This document shows, one piece after another, positions 59,591 through 64,000 of a stretch of 64,000 nucleotides of DNA. The notes under the pieces are model-generated. The model searched no databases. It was not told the origin of the DNA and worked only from the letters and a program-made list of their open reading frames with translations. The position numbers and the translations under genes are program-made. Source of the DNA: Polytrichum commune. Lineage: Eukaryota > Streptophyta > Polytrichopsida > Polytrichales > Polytrichaceae. The stretch lies in contig OX485805.1 of NCBI GenBank assembly GCA_950295325.1, positions 33,593,501 to 33,657,500 on the forward strand. The letters run 5' to 3'. Every line of letters starts with the position of its first letter. Position 1 is the first letter of the stretch.

Positions 59591-60639
59591 CATTGTTAAA
59601 ATTATCTCTTGGTGTAGAGAGCAAATTTGGGTTTGTATCATTCGAACATGTAACACTCGTGCATATGAATTAATATCCCAAGTTGCCATTGATGAAGGTC
59701 AACCATTCCAAAATGTATAGTAAATAGTTTGAATCCATGCCTACTTGACCAATTATACATGTACAATCAAATTATTTTTTAGACCATCCCCACACCGTCT
59801 GCTCAATATGTCACCATTGATGACCGGTGGGTTTGAAACTTTGGAAGGATGATGCCCACACATCCTCACCGTTCCAAAGCTCCAAAATGCATAGTAGATC
59901 ATATGGTGTTATAATGGTTGGTTGGGATGTTCTGTAGTTGTAGCAAAGTAGGAAGTCGACTCAAGGTAATTGTGATGAACATGGTTTATTCACAATTGCA
60001 TGTGTTACTCTCATGGTTGTTGTGATTGCTGGCACTGGTGCTGCAAATTGGATGAGCACAGCTCGGTAAGAATGCGATAGTGAAGTTTGGCTTGACGAGA
60101 AATCAAGTGGGATTTGTGGGAGTAAGCCCACTTTTGGGTTTTGAGTTTGAACTTAAAAAACAATAATTACTAGGCACATGAGCAAGCGAAGAGTTGGAAT
60201 TAAGATAGAGGACTTGGCCCACAAGCGGAGTGGATATTATAACTTGTCTAAACTTGTCTACAATGTATTTAGAAAGCCCACAAACAGTGGAGGAACATAG
60301 TAATAAAGTAGTGCATTAAAAAACTAGTCTATTATAAACCTCCCAAGGCTGCTGCGGCTGCATTCCTCGAAGATCCCCTCACAACACCAAACAAGTATAA
60401 GTTATATATGTTGCTCTCCCTTTAGTACCTACACATTGCTCTCCCCCTCCTGATCAAGTCCGTCACCCGATTGCGACTCCCCATTTTTTACACTTTCTTT
60501 TTTGTTTGTGAATGCTTATGCCAGCCTGGACACCAAGTACAAGTTTGTTCACTTTTTTTTTTTCTCTTTCTGTCCACAAATGATAACTCATTGGACCACA
60601 GTACCTCCATCAACCTAGAGTAAAATGATGTGTAAGGTA
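59591..60639. other. Non-coding stretch
   Basis: No gene recognised; the tandem pair AACTTGTCTAAACTTGTCTA lies at 60240-60260. Confidence 0.4.
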
Positions 60640-61020
60640 TGTGTAGGCCTTACGTGGTTGCTCTTCTTAAATGGACACCTCTATTTGAGTGGTTGGTATA
60701 TGGCAAGTGTTGTAGTTGTGACTGGCATCAAAAAGATACGTGTTACGATGAGGTTGGACTATGACATGTTCAAAATACGTTAATTGTTATGGGTTCTATA
60801 ATTAACATAATTGGAAAGATACATGATCCCTTGAAGAGAAAGAAAGTCTTGAATATTATTTCTTATGAGTTTTGCATTTCAACTTCGGTTTTGAAACTTG
60901 TAATGACAATCTTTATGATTTGCAATTGTCAAATGGATTAGGCGATTCTCGGTCTTATCTAACATCCAAATCATATGTGAAGTTGGAAGTTTCCACAATA
61001 AGGCCATGTATGTTACGTTA
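60640..61020 (+). repeat. Dispersed repeat C, plus-strand copy
   Basis: GCTCTTCTTAAATGGACACC TCTATTTGAGTGG, GTTGGACTATGACATGTTCA AAATACG, ATTAACATAATTGGAAAGAT, TTTGATTTGCAATTGTCAAA-like and GAAGTTGGAAGTTTCCACAA TAAGGCCA. With 34780-35165 this is one of the longest copies. Confidence 0.65.
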
Positions 61021-61429
61021 ACCATTAATAGTAAAAAAAAGATCCCAAAGAATACCGTTCCATGCAATGCTTTGTTATTCAACATGCCCAATATGGACGA
61101 CCTCATAGATTGATCACACTAAATCAAATTTCTAAGCACGTTATTCTTCAAGACCATCAATAACAAAAAACATGGGTCTTTATATATATTCAAACAACAC
61201 AGTTCTAAAATCAACAAAAGCATAGTCCAAAAAAGGTGTCAATTTCACAGATGTGTTATCTCAAACCGTGTTGTTTGGATCCATGTTGTCAACCAACATA
61301 AATATATAAATATATAAATATATAAATATATATATGTTCAACTACAAACAAATAAAGCTCTATGGGTAACAAACACCCGATCCCTTCTCCTAAACCTCCC
61401 CTTCCCTGCATGCAATATAGACAACCTAG
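61021..61429. other. AT-rich spacer
   Basis: Non-coding; an (AATATATA)n-type run at 61298-61334. Marks the change from AT-rich intergenic DNA to the GC-rich upstream region of the AHL gene. Confidence 0.5.
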
Positions 61430-62022
61430 AACCTACACTTTTACGCTCTAGTGCTTACGAACACACCACTGGAGGAGGCTGGAGCCCGTCTCATGTTGTT
61501 GCGACGGAATCTCGGTCCGCTGGCACGACACCACACTAGTTGTAGTTGTTGTGGTTGTGGTTGTAGTATTAAGTTTTGGTTTGGGTGGCTCCAGGAGGCG
61601 AGTGCTCCTTAGCTTTGACGTGTACAGACACACCTAACAAGAAGCTAGCTAGTGCGTCTAATAACGGACATGTGATTCCTAAACTCGCACTGTCCAGAGG
61701 GTAGTGTGGCCCTAGCTACGACTAGCTGCTACGTCTCTGCCGTGCCCTGCCGTGCCCTCCCTCCCTCCCTTCCCAATTTTGTCCTACGTATAAGACGCGA
61801 GACTGGGAATATTAGGTGGGTCGCTGGGTGTCGCCACGTTGGTGATGGGTGATGGAAGGAGGGAGTCACGGGAGATGGAGTGCCGGAATCATCACTAACT
61901 GAGGTTCTTGGTGCTGCTACTGCAGCAGAGCAGAGAGCTTGCGTGAGCCTGGGGTTGCGGAAGCTCAATATGGCCAGGGCCTGAAGCATGCAAGAGCAGA
62001 GTAGTGGCAACAGAGCTGGGCT

Positions 62023-62047
62023 GGGTTGGGTTGGGTTGGGTTGGGAG
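62023..62047 (+). repeat. (GGGTT)n short tandem repeat
   Basis: GGGCTGGGTTGGGTTGGGTT GGGTTGGG, five units, differing from plant telomere repeats (TTTAGGG). A local simple repeat. Confidence 0.85.
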
Positions 62048-62344
62048 GGGAGCTGGGTTGGGGACGCTGGATGATCACTAGTAGCTAGGGAGAACATCAT
62101 CATCATAATACATAATCCACTTTCGCACGCGCGCAGACACAGGGCCCAACTTCCGGCAGGGCCGCCGGCCGCTCTGCAGCTTCCCGCGCACACGTGCGTG
62201 CGTTGGTGGAGCAAGGCCAGGCAAGGGGAGAGGCCAGGCAAGGGGAGGGGAGAGGCCAGGCAAGGGAAGGGAAGGGAAGGGAAGGGAGCTGGTGGGGGGT
62301 AAGACTAAAGACTAAAGACACGCCGCTCCCTCGCATGTTGGGAG

Positions 62345-62411
62345 GAGGTGGAAGCAGAAGAGGAGAAGGAGAAGAAGAAGAAGCAGAAGAAGAAGAAGAA
62401 GAAGAAGCAGC
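62345..62411 (+). repeat. GAA/GCA trinucleotide tract
   Basis: Nearly pure run of AGAAGA triplets with interspersed GCA over about 65 bp, ending at CAGCA before GTAAGT. Purine-strand bias is complete. Confidence 0.85.
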
Positions 62412-62520
62412 AGTAAGTGCCTTCACTCATCGGGCCGGGACTTGCAGCGGAGTCGGATGAGTCTAGCGGGTGCTAAACACTCCACTCCACTCCATTCCAC
62501 TCCGGACTCAAGCCACTAGA

Positions 62521-62865
62521 TTAGCTTAGATCAGTTCTTGGAAGTAGGAGTTCTCCTCGCCCTTGTGGGGAGGGGGAGTCAAAGCACTCGGGGAGGGTAA
62601 AGACCCAAGACTGAAGGTAGATTAGATCATTTGTGGGGGAGGAGCAGTGAGTCATCGGAAGAGAGTATAGCCCTGGGGGGAGGAGTGGGGTAAAGAGCCA
62701 GGCTGCCTGACTACTCGAGATAGAGTAGATCACTTGTTGGGAGGAGGAATCAGAGAAGGAGCAAGGAAAGAGAATAAGGCCCCGCGGGGCAAAGACTGAA
62801 GAACGATTAGATCATTAGTTGTGCGAAGAAGGGGGTGATCATCAGAGAAGAGGAGGAGACTGAAT
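62521..62865 (+). repeat. Four diverged direct repeats in the AHL leader region
   Basis: TAGATCA followed by TT/TTTG/CTTGTTGGG/TTAGTTG occurs at 62527, 62623, 62726 and 62808 (spacings 96, 103 and 82 bp). Each is followed by a GGGAGGAG-type purine block, and three by a TCA..(GG/GA)AGA segment; AAGACTGAAG precedes the second and fourth. The units are clearly related yet diverged. Confidence 0.65.
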
Positions 62866-63142
62866 AGCTTTGGCTTTCGAGAGCAAAGATATATTAGAGG
62901 ATGAGGCAGGAGCGGTGACCCGGGTATCACTGAACAGGATTTGGAGCAAGAGTTCGTTGGGTGATTTTGGTGTCTGGGAGAAGGAGGTCTGGAAGAATGT
63001 GGATGAAGGAAACGGAGGTGGGTTAGGATTGAGCTGCTGCATCGAGGGAGGATAGGTTAGGATAGGATAGGGTGGGGTGAGGAGGGAAGCCGCGATTGCG
63101 ATTGCGATTGCGAGGGAGGAGGGAAGGGGAGGGTATGTGTGC

Positions 63143-63988
63143 ATGGCTGGGGTGGAAGAAGTGGGAGCTCGGCCCTCGGGCGCCACTTCTGACGAAGAGC
63201 AGAGTGGGATCAGCGAGCGGGCACGGAAGCGAGGGAAGCAACCGGGAAGGCCCGGGAGCGGGGGGGCACCGGGCGAGGGCAGCCGCAAGCCGCGAGGGCG
63301 GCCACCGGGATCAAAGAACAAGCCGAAGCCGCCCATCATCATAACCCGCGAGAATGGCAATGCGATGCGCCCTCATGTGCTCGAGGTCGCGGGCGGGTGC
63401 GACGTGGGCGAGTCGGTCGCCTCGTTCGCGCGACGGCGGCAGAGGGGAGTGTGCGTGATGGGTGCGAGCGGGACGGTGTCCAACGTCACCCTGCGGCAGC
63501 CCACCACACCGGGTGCGACCGTCACGTTCCATGGCCGATTTGAGATCATCTCGCTCTCGGGCGCATTTCTGCCCCCTCCCGCACCCGCTCCCACTACGGG
63601 GTTGACCGTCTCCCTTGCGGGGACGGCTGGGCAAGTGCTGGGCGGGAGCGTGGTGGGGACATTGCTGGCCGCAGGGCCTGTGTTGGTGATTGCGGCCTCG
63701 TTCGTGGGCGCGACGTATGAGAGGTTGCCGCTGGATGATAATGATCAAGGGTTAACCATTGGGGGTGGGAGCTCGCAACCCACCCCGCTGGCTCTCCAGG
63801 CAGCCGAGCTTTACCCGCCTGCGTTGCAATCCCTATACACCCTCCCCATGCAGACCAACCTTGGAAACCAACAGCAGCAGCAGCAATTGGCGCAGGATGT
63901 GCTATTAAGCCAACATTGGGCGAGTGCTGGTGGAGGCAGCCACTCGCATGCTCACCCGCATAGTCATCAACGGCCGGGCCCCTACTAA
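63143..63988 (+). CDS. AT-hook motif nuclear-localised (AHL) protein, Type I
   Basis: AHL proteins are plant nuclear DNA-binding proteins that attach to AT-rich DNA through an AT-hook and form homo- or hetero-trimers through the PPC (DUF296) domain, acting as regulators of growth and development. The predicted 281-residue protein starts at the first in-frame ATG (context TGTGCATGGCT); upstream in-frame codons lack an ATG. Residues 28-32 and 48-62 are basic; [15 protein letters not shown] at 48-62 is a Type I AT-hook with core RGRP (51-54). The PPC domain covers about 75-195, with MRPHVLEV at 75, [20 protein letters not shown] at 97-116 and the trimer-contact motif GRFEII at 131-136 (usually GRFEIL). 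A Pro/Ala-rich stretch [12 protein letters not shown] follows, as in the family. The tail has Q243-248 and a His/Ser-rich end. Length and intronless layout fit clade A AHLs. GC content is far above that of the surroundings, typical of such genes in some plants. It looks complete and intact; the stop is 12 bp before the window edge, so the 3' end lies outside. Confidence 0.95.
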   Translation: MAGVEEVGARPSGATSDEEQSGISERARKRGKQPGRPGSGGAPGEGSRKPRGRPPGSKNKPKPPIIITRENGNAMRPHVLEVAGGCDVGESVASFARRRQRGVCVMGASGTVSNVTLRQPTTPGATVTFHGRFEIISLSGAFLPPPAPAPTTGLTVSLAGTAGQVLGGSVVGTLLAAGPVLVIAASFVGATYERLPLDDNDQGLTIGGGSSQPTPLALQAAELYPPALQSLYTLPMQTNLGNQQQQQQLAQDVLLSQHWASAGGGSHSHAHPHSHQRPGPY

Positions 63989-64000
63989 TCAAAGGAAGCA

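Larger units (their letters stand above)
61430..63142 (+). promoter_or_regulatory. Upstream region and probable leader of the AHL gene
   Basis: GC- and purine-rich block leading into the gene. It holds a GTT/GGTTGTG-rich tract (61535-61570), a (GGGTT)n run (62023-62047), GGGAAGGGAAGGG-type repeats (62216-62286), a GAA/GCA-rich tract (62345-62411), a GTAAGT donor-like site at 62413 and four diverged direct repeats (62527-62860). GA-rich tracts of this sort are common in plant 5' leaders. No convincing TATA box or start site can be fixed; a leader intron starting at 62413 is possible but no acceptor is assigned. Confidence 0.4.

Noticed and set aside
62023-62047. Interstitial telomere repeat
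   Set aside because: The unit is GGGTT (5 bp), not TTTAGGG; better a local simple repeat.
61729-62241. 170-codon minus-strand frame upstream of the AHL gene
   Set aside because: Composition (Pro/Ser/Leu/Thr-rich, spanning GGGTT and GGGAAGG repeats) is explained by the simple repeats; no recognisable domain.
63077-63142. N-terminal extension of the AHL protein ([10 protein letters not shown]... starting at 63077)
   Set aside because: The codon at 63077 is GTG, not ATG. The first in-frame ATG is at 63143, so the 22 extra residues would need non-standard initiation.
62842-63360. 172-codon minus-strand frame
   Set aside because: Pro/Ser-rich translation of purine-rich leader plus antisense of the AHL N-terminus; no domain.
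63311-63992. Long minus-strand open frames overlapping the AHL gene
   Set aside because: They are antisense by-products of the GC-rich coding sequence; no domain and the plus-strand protein is clearly real.
1-64000. CRISPR array, bacterial operon or organellar insertion
   Set aside because: No regularly spaced repeats of the right size, no bacterial-type gene packing and no chloroplast or mitochondrial gene recognised.

Overview
The window reads as nuclear DNA of a land plant. The one intact gene, at the right edge, is a plant-specific AT-hook (AHL) protein. Everything else is repeat-dominated, AT-rich intergenic sequence holding plant-type transposon relics: PIF/Harbinger with its Myb-like partner, a Tigger/pogo element, an L1-type LINE, and many miniature inverted-repeat elements (MITEs). 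I cannot fix the species. The scarcity of recognisable LTR-retrotransposon coding and the sharp contrast between the GC-rich gene and the AT-rich intergenic DNA are what I can see; both would fit several plant groups.

Layout. 1-2.8 kb: possible exon scrap of a BIM-like bHLH gene plus one copy of a dispersed repeat (R) broken by a MITE. 4.4-7.9 kb: a cluster of related MITEs sharing a terminal sequence around TATTTAGTGTCA. 7.97-8.6 kb: a GC-rich island. 9-15 kb: eroded repeats, a foldback element and a tRNA-like T-arm. 15.8-17.9 kb: a MITE split by about 1.6 kb of DNA that carries a decayed GRF-zinc-finger-like reading frame. 18.47-19.47 kb: a deleted Tigger transposon. 20.5 kb: a long-TIR MITE. 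24.6-28.0 kb: a decayed PIF/Harbinger element with both genes recognisable and facing each other, the Myb-like gene being cut by a MITE. 28-45 kb: mostly unassignable AT-rich DNA with repeats, foldbacks and many poly-G/C runs. 45.1-48.7 kb: foldbacks, purine/GC-rich tracts and a 120-bp CACTA-type foldback with a clear target duplication. 50.0-51.8 kb: a truncated LINE whose upstream part is inverted against its downstream part, the signature of twin priming. 52-61 kb: more repeats. 61.4-63.14 kb: GC- and purine-rich upstream region and leader, with diverged direct repeats, leading into the intronless AHL gene (63143-63988).

Functional picture: only the AHL gene looks active. The transposon genes carry stops, frameshifts, lost catalytic residues or inversions and are best treated as fossils. 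Their nesting (MITE in Harbinger gene, MITE in repeat R, unknown DNA in a MITE) gives a relative history of the locus. I found no CRISPR array, complete rRNA or complete tRNA gene, and no bacterial or organellar gene cluster.
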